Part shown: positions 1-11,954 of the stretch, in pieces | Layout of the letters: each line of letters opens with the position of its first letter | How positions within the stretch are numbered: the stretch's first letter is position 1 | Source of the DNA: Zingiber officinale | Lineage: Eukaryota; Streptophyta; Magnoliopsida; Zingiberales; Zingiberaceae | Length of the DNA stretch: 64,000 nucleotides | Assembly (NCBI RefSeq): GCF_018446385.1 | Contig: NC_055990.1 | Location: forward strand, 23,689,058 to 23,753,057 | Reading direction: 5' to 3' | Program-made: the position numbers and the translations under genes | Notes under the pieces: generated by a model | Told to the model about the DNA's origin: nothing | Databases searched by the model: none | The model's input: only the letters and a program-made list of their open reading frames with translations

Positions 1-296
1 GACTAAGATGGAAAGGAACAAACTATCAGAATAGTCGTAGTGTAATTAAGTATTAGTTTATCTTGACTAATAAATTACACTGATACACTTTAAGTGTATT
101 GAGTAGGACCATTTAGGTAAGTTCTTTTTGTACTGACTTAGTAAAAGAACTAGACCTTAGTTATTATGGAAGTGTGTGCTCTTAATCCTAATATAATAAC
201 AAGCACATATATTTAATATTTATTTCTTTGACTTATCAAAGGGTGAGGTTTAGCTCGATAAATCAATATGCCTGATAAGTTGGAAAAAGATATTAC
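1..296 (+). repeat. Host LTR-retrotransposon segment, left of nested insertion
   Basis: This stretch has no open reading frame of note. It is the left part of the sequence into which the minus-strand Copia-like element at 297-7014 inserted. The five bases ATTAC at 292-296 recur at 7015-7019, so joining 296 to 7020 restores the original host sequence. By continuity the host is the long retrotransposon segment that continues at 7015-9883 and 15373-16400. Its own start is not visible and probably lies left of the window. Confidence 0.5.
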
Positions 297-1664
297 TGAT
301 AGATCGTTTGAAGCGATAGAGGGGGGGGTGAATATCGCGCGTTTAAAAACTATTCTTTTCTTTCAAATCAAAATAATACAGCGGAAATAAGAAAAGAGAC
401 AAGGTATTTTACTTCGTTCGAAGCCTAGCTCGACTCCTACTCGAAGGCTCGTAGTCCTTGACTGCACCGATGAGCAATCCACTAAGATTCTTCTTCCCGA
501 AAACCTCGGAAAGAAGTAATGCATACAAAATACAATAATATAAGATAGTAACAAGCCTACTATCTTATATGAGTTTAAGTGGAATATAAAAGTAAAGTAT
601 ACCGACAGTATGTGAAAGTTGAAGCTCGGTCGACACTTGCTTGCGTGTAGAAGAGTTGTAGAGTAGTAGCACGAACAATAGCAGCTAGCACAGAGATTGA
701 CTTCGAACCCGAATAGTATATTCAGCCCTGGACCTCGAGCTCTCTTTTATAAGAACCTTCGACGTTCGGTCGACCGATCCCTGGGTTCGGTCGACCGATC
801 CCTGGGTTCGGTCGACCGAACCCGCTCCATTCCTTCTGTGCTAAAATTCACTGAGATCTGATCTTCGAGCATTAACTGATCTTTAATGGTTTGGTCGACC
901 GATAACCTTGTTCGGTCGACCGAACGATGAATTTTCCTTTTCGCCGAGATTCGCACTTAATCTCCATTAATTCTTTTATTGGTTCGGTCGACCAAACCTC
1001 ATTTTCGGTCGACCGATCATGCTGTGATACCATATTTGTGAGCCTAAACTGTTTTGCCAAATTTGCTTGTTCGGTAGACCGAATCTTTTTCGGTCGACTG
1101 ATAAAATACCTTGATCGGATGACTGAACCTCCTGTTCAGTCGACTAAACCCTTGGTAAATTGAAGGTTTCTGAGTATTAGTCGCGTGGCTGCTGACAGAG
1201 TCTGATTCTGAGTTCTGAGTCAAAAGTTATGACCATTTGAAGTCCAAAGGGTCATATGATTCTACAACACAAAGTTAGTTCGATATAACAATAATATTCC
1301 TGCAAAACAAAGTTAGCACATGTATAATACATAAATAGTAATATGCATGAGTATAACAGTTAGGAATGTCTTGATCTCAACTTGGAAACCTTCCCGATTT
1401 CTTCAGTTGGATTAGCGACCTTAGGTTATTCCCTTCAGGAACCCGACCTCACTGTCGCTCCTCCAGTTATTTACCTCAACCTACCTGCCAAACGTTAGGT
1501 CCTCCAGACCTGTTTGGACTTTACTGTCTGGCCATGACTAGGGCTTTCCTGATTGAGTAAATAGCCTGCACACTTAGCCAAATCATCAGATCATAACAAG
1601 ACTTAACTTGAACCTTTGACAACATCAAAACTCAGGTTTGATTCTGGTGCACCTTGCACCAATA
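297..1664 (-). repeat. 3' LTR of the non-autonomous Copia-like element
   Basis: This 1368-bp LTR pairs with 5684-7014. On the plus strand it begins TGATAGATCG and ends with the bases before the purine tract, where the expected terminal CA has become TA. It carries an extra unit of the GGTCGACCGA array relative to the right copy, which explains most of its greater length. A G-run lies at about 319-327. Confidence 0.85.
764..1150. repeat. Array of TCGGTCGACCGA-like palindromes inside the LTR
   Basis: More than ten copies of a 12-bp palindrome, TCGGTCGACCGA or one-base variants, are scattered at irregular spacing. A few sit in tandem 20-bp units (TTCGGTCGACCGATCCCTGG). The same array recurs in the other LTR at about 6154-6500 with fewer units. 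The motif is its own reverse complement, so each copy could bind a dimeric factor or form a small cruciform. No function is established from sequence. Confidence 0.8.
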
Positions 1665-3790
1665 ATCTCCCCCTTTTTGATGTTTGGCAACCAAGATTCA
1701 CAGTTAAGTTTAAAATATGCAGAGTTAAGTAAACAAACATTTAACTCTCCCCCTGAGTTCAATAACTCCCCCTAAATTTACTATCTCTCCCCCCTTTGAC
1801 ACACATCAAAAATATGGATAATACCAACATATTTGAAGTAGTTTAAGAGAAAAACTAAGTTTGAGTTAGAAAACTCATTTGAAAAATTTTGAAATAAAGG
1901 TTCTCTGAGTATAAGTTAGAAGTTATTCGATTGAAAATAATAGTAAAACAAGGTTTTTTTATAAAAATTCATAAAATATCTAAGCTTTGAATTATTAAGT
2001 CAAAACTATGTGAAAATATATTTTTGAAAAATTATCTAAGAAAAATTTTGGAAGTTAGAAAATTTTTTAAGAGAAAATAGTGAACTAAGTTTTTAAATTA
2101 GTCTTTAGATTTTTTTTTTTTAAAATCTAAGTCAAATTTTGAAGAAAAAACTTTGAAGCAAAAAATATTTTTAATCAAGAACATTTATACTTTTTTAGGA
2201 AAATAAGTATATAATTTTTGAAATATTTTGGAAAGAGAATTTTAAAATCCATAAGTCTAAAAGAAGTAAGTTTTGAAAATATGAATTTTGAAAAATTATA
2301 AGAAAGAATGGTTTTGAAATCATGTTAATGCTCCCCCTTAATAATCTAAAGACCAAGCGTGAATTTAGTTAATTATTTAAGTTAAACTTAATTAAGGTTA
2401 GTTTTGAATTGATTAAGATTAATTAATTTAGGATTAAATGTAAATTAATAAAATAAGGTGATTAGTTTAAGTTGTTAATCAATTTTAGATTAATTAAAGC
2501 AACTTAATAATTAATTGATTAAAATTAATTAATGTTGATTTTTAATTAGATTAGATTAAGATTATTTAAACGTGAATTAATTTACGTATTAAATTAGAGA
2601 ATTTATAAATTAATTCATTAAGTTGAGAATTAAATTTCGATTATTTTGAATTTTGTGTTAATTAGATTTGTAAAGTTAATTTAATTAACCTCAAATTAAT
2701 TAATGATTTAATTATTGTTTTAATTAAATTAAAATAAATTAGGTATGAGATTAAAAATTTATTGATTTATTTAATTTATAATTTATTGTATAAATTAAAG
2801 TTATTTAAAATTAAGTTAAGTTTTAATTATTTTAAGTTTATTAGTATTATTAATAATAAATTTATTTATTAATTTATGTTTTAGTTTAGAAATTTCAAGA
2901 TTAATTGTTAAAGAAAATTAATTAATTAATTTGTGATTTCAAGTTTAATTAATTGATTTAGTTATGAATTTAGAGTTGATTTAGTTTTCCTTTAAGTTTA
3001 CGATTTTAAGTTTTAATTATAATTTCAAAAATTAAGTTTGAGTTTAATTGAGTGTTAATTTAATTTTAGTTTTAATTAAGTTTTAACAAAGTTTTATTTT
3101 TAAAAAAATTAATTAAATTTTAATAAAATTTTAAAAGAATTTTAATTAAGTTTTTAAGAAATTTAATTAAGTTTTAAAATAATTTTAATTAAGTTTTAAA
3201 ATAATTTAATTAAATTTTTAATTAAGTTTTAATTAAGATTTAAAAAAATTTTAATTAAGTTTAAAATAATTTTAAATAATTTTAAAATAACTTTTAATTA
3301 AGTTTAAAAATAATTTTAATTAAGTTGAAATATAATTTTAATTAAGTTTAAAATAATTTTAAATTAAGTTTTAAAATAATTTTAATTAAGTTGAAAATAA
3401 TTTTAATTAAGTTTAAAAATAATTTTAATTAAGTTTAAAATAATTTTAATTAAGATTAAAATAATTTTAAATTAAGTTTTAAAATAATTTTTATTAAGTT
3501 TTTAATAAAGATTTAAAAAAGTTTTAATTAAGTTTTACAATAATTTTAATTAAGTTTTTTTAATAATTTTTAATAAGTTTTAAAATCATTTTAATTAAGT
3601 TTTAAAACAATTTTAATTAAGTTTTAAAACAATTTTAATTAAGTTTTAAAATAATTTTAAATAAGTTTTAAAATAAGGTTTGATAATTAATTTTGAATTT
3701 AAGTTTGAATTAGGTTTGATAATTAATTATTCGAGAAAGGTTATTGAACCAATGTTAGATTCAAACTTAGATTTGGGTTAATCAAGCCAG
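1665..3790 (-). repeat. AT-rich internal filler with TTTTAATTAAGTT-type array
   Basis: The interior between the gag remnant and the purine tract holds no credible coding sequence. From about 3040 to 3690 it becomes a degenerate array of a 20- to 24-bp unit built on ATTTTAATTAAGTTTAAAAT, repeated more than twenty times with small length changes. Sequence left of that (1800-3000) is also strongly AT-rich but less regular. Such filler in place of pol is typical of non-autonomous LTR elements. Confidence 0.75.
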
Positions 3791-4134
3791 CGTCCTAAGG
3801 ATAAGCTTTCAGTTCAGTGGTGAGGCATACGACCTACTTGGATATCATTAGACCACTTGCTGAAGGCTTTCCAAACTGTTCCCGCCCAAAAAACTTAATG
3901 CTAAATTTTGGTCTAACTAGCCCATGTTTGACTGGGGTAGTTTCGGTCAGATCCACTAAGTCTAGTGCACCAGGTAGAATTCCATATTCAGCCTAGACAT
4001 GCCTTCGACAAAACTTCCTTAACGTACTATCATCCCAATCCATTCCGATGCTATGTTATAGGGTTTGATAAACCTTTTTCATCTAACCGTTCTAAGCAGA
4101 AATAAACCTAGTCCTAAGTATTGAGTTTGGTTAA

Positions 4135-5491
4135 TCAAGTTGGTTGTATTATTTTTCTACTTGCTCCCCCTGAGTCATAGCTTAGATAAGGTCTATCTAA
4201 GTAATGGATTTGACTCTTAGGGATCAAGTATAGATTTGGTTCAATTTGTTTGATTAAAAATTTTGTTTGGACCCATGTTTGGACTTGACTTCTAACTTTT
4301 TGACTAATTAAAGACAAATATGATTTGTTTGTTTGTTTAGGGTTGTAGCCAAGTCCTGATTTGTTGTACACGGCTCGTTGCGATCCAAGTACCATATTTA
4401 GACACTTGGATCCTAGTTCGAACTTTTTCAACATTTCCTTGAGTTGCTCGACTTGTCTTTTCAAGTTAGAATTTTCTTCCTCAAGTTTTGTAACTTGAGT
4501 CAAAGTTCCAACTTGAACTTGATTAGTCGAGTTACTCAAGTTAACTTGTTCCTTAAGGTGGTCTATTTCCTTAAGTAGCAAGTTATTTTGTTTTTTCAGA
4601 TTTTGTTAATTTTTTAAACAAGCATTTAATTACTTTCAACATTTCAGACTTTGAATTAAAAGTTACCTTATCGTGTCCTTTTGAAACTGATGCAAATCCA
4701 TGGCTTATCTCAGACTCGTCGTCAAACTCTGACTCATACTCATCTTCAGACTCGGATTCGGACTCTTCAGTCTTTGCCATAAATGCTATATGACTCAAGT
4801 GCGTTGGTTCTGGTTTTGTTCGAGGCTTAGCTTCCTTGTTTGGCCCTGCATACAAAGCTAACCCTTTCTTGGCTTGACTCAAGTTAGTCTGCTCATGTAA
4901 TGTTAATTCACAAAATAGTTCGTCTAATTTAATAATGGAAAGATCCTTCGCAACTTTATAGGCATCTATAATAGATGCCCATAAGGAGTTTCGAGGGAAT
5001 GAGTTAAGTGTATACCTGATGATATCACGATTCCCAAGTTGATGGTCGATGATATGCAGTCCATTTAGGATGTCTTTAATCCTCATGTGTAGTTGACTTG
5101 CCGACTCACCATCTTACATTTTAATATTTAGTAATGAATTTAATAAAAGATCACGCTTTATTACCTTTGTATCATTTGTCCCTTCATGTAGTTTAATTAA
5201 CTTATCCCACAAATCTTTTGCATTGTCGAAGGGGTTGACTCGTTTGAATTCTTCTTTTGATAACCCACATTGTAGAGTGTTGAGTGCCCTTGAATCAATT
5301 TGTATTTTCTTCTTTATTTCTTCTGTCCATTCCTCTGGATTGTTGACTGGTGATGTGTAGCCGCATCGGATAATAAGCCATTGATCAATGTCTGTTTTGA
5401 GAAAAACTTCCATCCTCTTTTTCCAGTATGAGAAATTACTTCCATCGAATAGCGGAGGACGCACGGTCGAATATCCCTCGGATTGCACCAT
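4135..5491 (-). pseudogene. Degenerate Copia gag (DUF4219/UBN2-type) with coiled coil
   Basis: The minus-strand frame opening at 5491 reads MVQSEGYSTVRPPLFDGSNF followed by YWKKRMEVFLKT, the DUF4219/UBN2 signature of plant Copia gag. It continues through WDKLIKLHEGT and LLLNSL. An in-frame TAA at 5114-5116 interrupts it, after which the same frame resumes to 4583 with a Ser/Glu/Asp-rich linker. A one-base frame change near 4583 leads into a coiled-coil segment (LLKEIDHLKEQVN) and a tail containing LGSQRAVYNKSGLGY, ending at 4135. No intact zinc knuckle is seen. In this family gag forms the virus-like particle; this copy is broken at least twice. Confidence 0.8.
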
Positions 5492-5668
5492 TTGTTCTTG
5501 CACCAAAAATTGAGAAACAAAAAGAATTTCCAAGACTTTTGTCTTGGGATTAGTAGTGCCAGATAAAGAAAGAAAAAAAAACTTAAGAATTAAATAAAAC
5601 ACTTTTAAAGCAAAAGAAAAAGTTTTTAAAGTTGCTCGAAAAACGGTTAAGTAATTTCAGAGCTATTA

Positions 5669-5681
5669 GGCTCTGATACCA
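5669..5681 (-). other. Primer-binding site, initiator Met tRNA
   Basis: The minus strand reads TGGTATCAGAGCC two bases inside the 5' LTR end. This is the standard complement of the 3' end of plant initiator methionine tRNA used by Copia elements, and it fixes the element's orientation. Confidence 0.9.
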
Positions 5682-5683
5682 AT

Positions 5684-7014
5684 TAATAGATCGTTTGAAG
5701 CGATAGAGGGGGGGGGGGTGAATATCGCGCGTTTAAAAACTATTCTTTTCTTTCAAATCAAAGTAATGTAGCGGAAATAAGAAAAGAGACAAGGTATTTT
5801 ACTTCATTCGGAGCCTAGCTCGACTCCTACTCGAAGGCTCGCAGTCCTTGACTGCACCGATGAGCAATCCACTAAGATTCTTCTTCCCGAAAACCTCGGA
5901 AAGAAGTAATGCATACAAAATACAATAATATAAGATAGTAACAAGCCTACTATCTTATATGAGTTTAAGTGCAATATAAAAGTAAAGTATACCGATAGTA
6001 TGTGAAAGTTGAAGCTCAGTCGGCACTTGCTTGCGTGTAGAAGAGTTGTAGAGCAGTAGCACGAACAATAGCAGCTAGCAAAGAGATTGACTTCGAACCC
6101 GAACAGTATATTCAGCCCTGGACCTCGAGCTCTCTTTTAAAAGAACCTTTGATGTTCGGTCGACCGATCCCTGGGTTCGGTCGACCGAACCCGCTCCATT
6201 CTTTCTGTGTTGAGATTCGCTGAGATCTGATCTTCGAGCATTAACTGATCTTTAATGGTTCGGTCGACTGATAACTTTGTTAGGTCGACCGAACGGTGAA
6301 TTTCCCTTCTCGTCGAGATTCGCACTTAATGCTCCATTAATTCTTTTATTGGTTCGGTCGACCGAACCTCATTTTTGGTCGACCGATTATGCTGTGATAC
6401 CATATTTGCGAGCCTGAACTGTTTTGCCAAATTTACCTGTTCGGTCGACCGAACCTTTTTTCGGTCGACTGATAAAATGCCTTGATCAGTCGACTGAACC
6501 CTTGGTAAATTGAAGGTTTCTGAGTGTTGGTCACGTGGCCACTGACAGATCCTGATTCTGAGTTCTGAGTCAAAAGTTATGACCATTTGAAGTCCAAAGG
6601 ATCATATGATTCTACAACACAAAGTTAGTTCGATATAACAATAATATTCCTACAAAACAAAGTTAGCACAGGTATAATACATAAATAGTAATATGCATGA
6701 GTATAACAGTTAGGACTGTCTTGATCTCAACTTGGAAACCTTCCCGGTTTCTTCAGTTGGATCAGCGACCTTAGGTTGTTCCCTTCAGGAACCCGACCTC
6801 ACTGTCGCTCCTCCAGTTATTTACCTCAACCTACCTTCCAAACGTTAGGTCCTCCAGACTTGTTTGGACTTTACTATCTGGCCATGACTAGGGCTTTCCT
6901 GATTGAGTAAATAGTCTGCACACTTAGCCAAATCATCAGATCATAACAAGACTTAACTTGAACCTTTGACAACATCAAAACTCAGGTTTGATTCTGGTGC
7001 ACCTTGCACCAACA
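5684..7014 (-). repeat. 5' LTR of the non-autonomous Copia-like element
   Basis: This 1331-bp LTR matches 297-1664 nearly base for base, apart from the shorter GGTCGACCGA array and scattered substitutions. On the minus strand it starts TGTTGGTGCAAGG at 7014, retaining the canonical TG end. It is followed outside by the ATTAC target duplication. Confidence 0.85.
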
Positions 7015-9883
7015 ATTACTTATAGTGTGTGTTGTTGATTATAGAAGGAATCTGTGTCCTAGTTATCTAGGTTGAGAATGTCTCCAAGAGGAGCTCATAA
7101 GGATTTCCATGTTAAACCCTGCAGGTGGACTTAGTCCGACATGACAATAAAGTTGAGTGGTACTACTCTTGGAGCTAGATATTAATTAAGTGAGTTATCA
7201 GTAACTTACTTAATTAGTGGGCATTCGTAATTTTAAACACAGGGAAACTAACACACTCATGATAAGAAGGAGCACATAATGTAATTTGGGATTGGTGAGG
7301 TAGTGCGATAATAACTCTCTAGTGGAATGAGTTATTATCGATAATCTTGAGTTGTGTGTTCGGGGCGAACACGGGATACTAAAGCTCATCAGAAGGCCAA
7401 AACCAATTTCTCCTCTAGGTCCTTGTCGTAGCCTCATTAGAGTCTCAAGTCCATCCAAAGAAAGGTCCATCTTGGTGTCCAAGAAGGGGGTCGGTCCATT
7501 GCTTGGTGACCAAGCAATGGCCGGCCACATCTCCTCTTAAAGGGCCGACCCTATTGCTTGGTGACCAAGCTAGTAGGGGTCGGCCACAATATTCAAATAA
7601 GGAGGATTGTTTTTGAATTTTTAAAATCTTCTCTTTGTAGAAAACTATAAATTTTAAAAAAGAGATTTTAATTTTTAAAACCTTCCTTATTTGAATTAGG
7701 CCACATGTTTTAATAGAGAGTTTTAAAAGTTTTAAAACTTTCCTTTTTTAACCATCCTCATGGTTTAAGAAAAAAAGGAAGATAAGTTTTAAAATTAAAA
7801 TTTTCTATCATCATGTTAAAAAAGGAAATTTTATAAGAGAAGTTTTAAATTTTAAAACATGATTTTAATTTTTAAAACTTTCCTTTTTTAACTCATACTT
7901 TAGGAAAGAGAGCTTGTAAATTTTAAAAGAAGATTTCTTCTTGTAAAATTTTTTAAAAAATATATTTCCTTTTCTCTTGATGAGGTGGCCAACCACATTG
8001 CTTGGTGCCCAAGCAAGGGGCCATAATTAAAAATATAAAATCATCACAAAAATTAATTTTGGTGATTGATTCAATCAAGAGAAAAGAAAAGGAAAAATTA
8101 AAAAGAAAAAGGAAAAACTCTTGGATGATTTTATTTTTTGTAAAAAGTTTTTCCTTATTTACCTTGGGCAAGTAATATAAAAGAAGGGATGAGGGGGCTT
8201 TATGAGACACAACTCTTATTCTTTTGGTTGGTGATCTCTTGGTGGGCGACCCCTCTGTCTTCTCCCTTTCCCTTTGCTCTCTTCTCCTTAATGGTGGTGG
8301 TGGCCGGATTTTAGAAGAAGAGGAGGAAGCTTTTGGGTGGTGTTCATCTGTTAGTTAGAGCCCTAGAGCCAATCATTTGATGATTGTATTATGGACTTGT
8401 TGTATCATATTCTTATATAAATAAAGGCATTTATTTTTTTTTGGGTTATTATACTTACTTGTATTGGTGCCAAATAAACTAAGTATAATAGCGTCCTTGA
8501 GTAGAAGATTCTTACCTATATCAATCGGTTAGTTGAACCGATAGTGAGATGATATAGGGAACACTACTCTTAATCATTCCTAGTCGAGTATTAACATTCA
8601 GGGACAATATTAATGCAATAAGACTAGCATGTAGGTAAACTCGATGACTTGATCTCACGAGTCTTGGATATAGAGATATCAAGTTGACACATGGGTATAC
8701 ATTGGAGAATGTATACTGAATGACCCGCCATGAGAAAGTATCATGGATCGTTATATGAGTGTCATATACTTTCTCATGTGGCTATTAGTATGACTACTAG
8801 TCCTAGGACTTGAAGTCACCATGGATCCCTACATAAGGAGTTATGTACTTTGGTTTCGTCAAACGTCACCCGTAACTGGGTGGACTATAAAGGCGATTAC
8901 TGGGTATGTAACGAATTATGCAGAGGGATGTGAGTGATGTAGATGGGATTTATCCCTCCTATATGACGGGAGCGACATCGATATTCTTGATAGAGTGAGA
9001 CCATGAAGTGCATGACCATGCCCAAATGAGTCAATATAAGATATTGAGCTCATTTGATTTAGTGAGTCTACTTGGAGATCAAGATTTAGATTGGTCAGAG
9101 GATGACACGGTCTATGCCTCACATTGATCAATCTAGATGTCTAGGATAGAAGGACACTTGTCATATATTGTGAGAAGTCACAATTAGTAGTCACAAGGTG
9201 ATGTTGGATCTCAACATTCTTGTAACTTGGGTAGTAATGATGTGTTGCTAGATACTGCTCATTACTTATGCTCCTAAATGAGTTTAGGGACATTGCCAAC
9301 GTTACAAGAACCTATAGAGTCACACACTAAGGACAATTAGATGGAGATTAGGTTCATATGATGAACCAAGAGGATTAGATTCATGTGATGAATCAAATTG
9401 GATTTAGAGTAATCCTAATTAGGCTAATTGAGTTGGACTCAAGTTGATTCATGTGTTCAATGAGTCTAATTTAGATTATGACTCATTGAATCAATTTAAT
9501 TAAATGAATTAGATTCATTATATTAAATTAGCTTGAATTAAATGGTTGGATTAGATCAACCATGAGAGAGATTAAGTCAAGTTTGACTTGACTTGAGAGG
9601 AAGAGGAAAAATCAAGTTTGACTTGACTTTATGCCACATCATTTGTGAGTTGGCATTAGGAGAACAAATGATGATGTGCCACATCATCAAAGCTAGCACA
9701 TGTGTGTGCCATCTCATGGAGGTTACAAGTCTCCTTCCATTTAATGTGGTCGGCCACATTAAATGAGAATGAGTTACAATTGTGGCCGGCCACACTAATG
9801 CTAGGTGAGGGGTTTTCATTTTGTAAGTAATTCTCATTCATTCCATCTTCTTCCTCAAGCTCTCCTTCTCCTCTCCCTCTTCT
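7015..9883 (+). repeat. Long host LTR segment (LARD-like), middle part
   Basis: This 2.9-kb stretch continues the host sequence of 1-296 and is interrupted at its right end by the CACTA element at 9884. It has no credible gene; the short frames inside are AT-rich or low complexity. It includes palindromic GCTTGGTGACCAAGC motifs, alternating A/T-rich tracts near 7600-8000 and a conserved-looking block at 8380-9340. Because the sequence later runs into an initiator-Met primer site at 16402, the whole segment is best read as part of one very long LTR (over 4 kb without insertions). That reading is inference. Confidence 0.5.
7498..7570. repeat. Repeated perfect palindromes flanked by GGTCGG
   Basis: A perfect 12+1+12 palindrome lies at 7498-7522, with arms CCATTGCTTGGT and ACCAAGCAATGG. 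A second copy with core GCTTGGTGACCAAGC is at 7556-7570. A third, imperfect copy is near 7997-8016. Each sits beside a GGCC/GGTCGGCC context. Confidence 0.8.
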
Positions 9884-10115
9884 CACTACAAGAAAAAGCC
9901 TCATAGACATCGGTGGAACAACAACAGTTTTAAGCAAAAACCGATGTCTTTGAGTATTTTACACCGGTTTTTTCAAAAACCGGTGTCTATAAGCGCAGAT
10001 TTTCGCTCATAGACATCGGTTTTTTAGCCGATGTCTATGAGCGCCTTTTTTTTTTGTTAATAGACATCGGTTTTAACAGCGGTTTTTAAAACCCGATGTT
10101 AATGAACCAAAAAAA
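9884..10115 (+). repeat. CACTA left terminal inverted repeat and subterminal repeats
   Basis: After the terminal CACTACAAG the region contains repeated AGACATCGGTT and ACCGGTGTCTATAAGCG blocks on both strands, ending near 10115. The mirror set is at 15050-15372. In the CACTA superfamily such clustered short motifs bind the transposase. Confidence 0.85.
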
Positions 10116-10198
10116 AATAATTTAATTTTTCCACCAGCAAAATTTATAACACTTCACAAAGTTCCCTCCAAACCTAAACCAATATCACTTCCCTTCTC

Positions 10199-11330
10199 TC
10201 AGCCTAAACCTAAACCTAAACCTCCGACCATCTCTCTCAGCCTCATCTCCCTCTTCCCTTTCCTGGATCTCTTCCCCTTCCTGGATCGACGCCCCTTAGG
10301 ATCAAAACCACCTGCTTCGATCCTAAGCAAAATCGCAGTATAAATCGTTCCATTCTGCCTCCTCGTCCGATCCTCTCTTCCTCCTCCTCCTCCTTCCTCT
10401 CTTCGCTCTTCCCGGCTAAGGTAGGGGCCGACAAGATCCGAACAGCTAGAGGACGCCCACGACCACCATGGCACGGTTGGTCGGCAACATGAGGGAATCC
10501 GAAGGAAGAGAGAACAACACCGAGATCTCTGATCTTGTGTAAAGGGGTCTCCTTCTTCTGAAGCAGAGAGATCGAGTGCAGTACAAGAATAACGAAGTAT
10601 GTCTGCCTGTTAAAACCCTAAAATTGCAGGCATAAAGACTCTCCGTGCTTCATTTTCTCCTTCTCGGCCTCTTTGCTCGCTGGGTACACGGTCAAAACCT
10701 CTCGTTTCCTCTTTTCATTCTTCTTAATCGTCTGATTGCTAAAGGTTGAGGATGGGGTTTGGGGTTAACCTCTCTATAAAGCGCCGAAGCCTTTTCTTTT
10801 CCCCCGACTTTCTCCTTCTCGCGACTTCGGACTTCACGCGACCGAGACCGGCGATTTCTTCTTCTCTCGGTGGCGCCGGCGAAGAGCGGACCTTGGAGCG
10901 TTGAGAGGAAGAGAGGTTAGTTACAGCCGAACCTTCTTTCTCCCCGATCCCTTCCTCCCTTCTCTGATCTCGGTGAACAACGGCGACGGATCTCGATCGG
11001 TGGATTTCGCCGGCTGTCGGGAGGGAACCAAGTGCATCGGCGTTGGATCAGGCCAGCATCGATTGTTTGGAGGAGGTAACAACCATTGTTCCTTCCCGAT
11101 CTCTGTCCCTGTTCGTCGGCAAGAACAAGTCGTTGCCCTAACTTCGATCTTGGAGATAAGGGTTTGGTTTTGGTTGTGAATTCGAACCTTGATCCTTTCT
11201 AGTGTTGATTCAGGTGGTTCTTTCTGGGAAGCAGAGACTGGTATTTTGGTCCCGGCCACCACAGCTCTGTTGGATCGATCTCTTCTTCGTATCAGTGATC
11301 GTCTCCGGTGATTGAAGGGTGCAGAGGTAA
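10199..11330 (+). other. GC-rich 5'UTR/promoter-like block inside the CACTA element
   Basis: This block is pyrimidine-rich and GC-rich, unlike its AT-rich surroundings, and resembles the promoter and 5' untranslated region of a plant gene. It starts with a telomere-like run of CCTAAA units (about 10201-10222). A short frame with a strong start context (CCACCATGG at about 10467) encodes 26 codons beginning MARLVGNMRE. I do not recognise the donor gene. The block may come from the same gene as the BOP1-like exons downstream, but that is a guess. Confidence 0.4.
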
Positions 11331-11954
11331 TGAGGTCGATCTGTTGTTGTTGTTAACAGGTTGTTTTGATGACTTCTTGTTATTCTTTCTTCTTGATCCG
11401 GCTAGTGAAGATGCACTATGTAATGTTCTGTTTGTAGGGGATTGAGGTACAGTTTAGTTCTTGTTCCTTACTCTTGTGCGATCATTAGTCGCAGTAGATG
11501 TTACCTAATGAATCCTGTGTGTTTTGAGCTGGATCCACGGCAGAGTCAATAAGAATTTGTTTGTTCTGGTGTTGGAGGTTAAGGGTATGATGTGTTACTA
11601 GTTAACAAGGATAAGAGTTGTTATATTGGGTAATTGAATGTTGTAAATAAAGATTAACCTGAATCTGAAATGGTTTCAGTGACATTTAGGTTTCATGTTA
11701 GGTGATTATGGAAGATTGTAACCTTGAAGATCTAATGGGAATTTAGATATTGGATGGTTTAGGTTAGAATATAAATTTAATATGGTTATGTTAAAAGAAG
11801 GGAGCCGTACCTATGGTTAGCGTTTCTTTTGTATGTTCATTTCCTCCAGGTTTTTGTAATTTAATTTCCACCCTCTAGGGTTTTTTTTTAATTCAGTTTT
11901 CGATACCTAATTCCACCCTGCTTCTTTCTGACATACATTTACACATTGTTTCAG

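Larger units (their letters stand above)
297..7014 (-). mobile_element. Non-autonomous Copia-like LTR retrotransposon, complete with TSD
   Basis: Two near-identical direct repeats (297-1664 and 5684-7014) bound a 4-kb interior, with a perfect 5-bp target duplication ATTAC outside (292-296 and 7015-7019). Read on the minus strand, the 5' LTR is on the right. It is followed by a primer-binding site matching initiator methionine tRNA (5669-5681), a gag-like frame (5491 down to about 4135), about 2 kb of extremely AT-rich filler, and a purine tract (plus-strand tctccccctttttga at 1666-1680) before the 3' LTR. No protease, integrase, reverse transcriptase or RNase H is present, so it must have moved using enzymes from an autonomous relative. 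Close LTR similarity suggests a fairly recent insertion. Family assignment rests on the tRNA primer and the UBN2-type gag. Confidence 0.85.
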
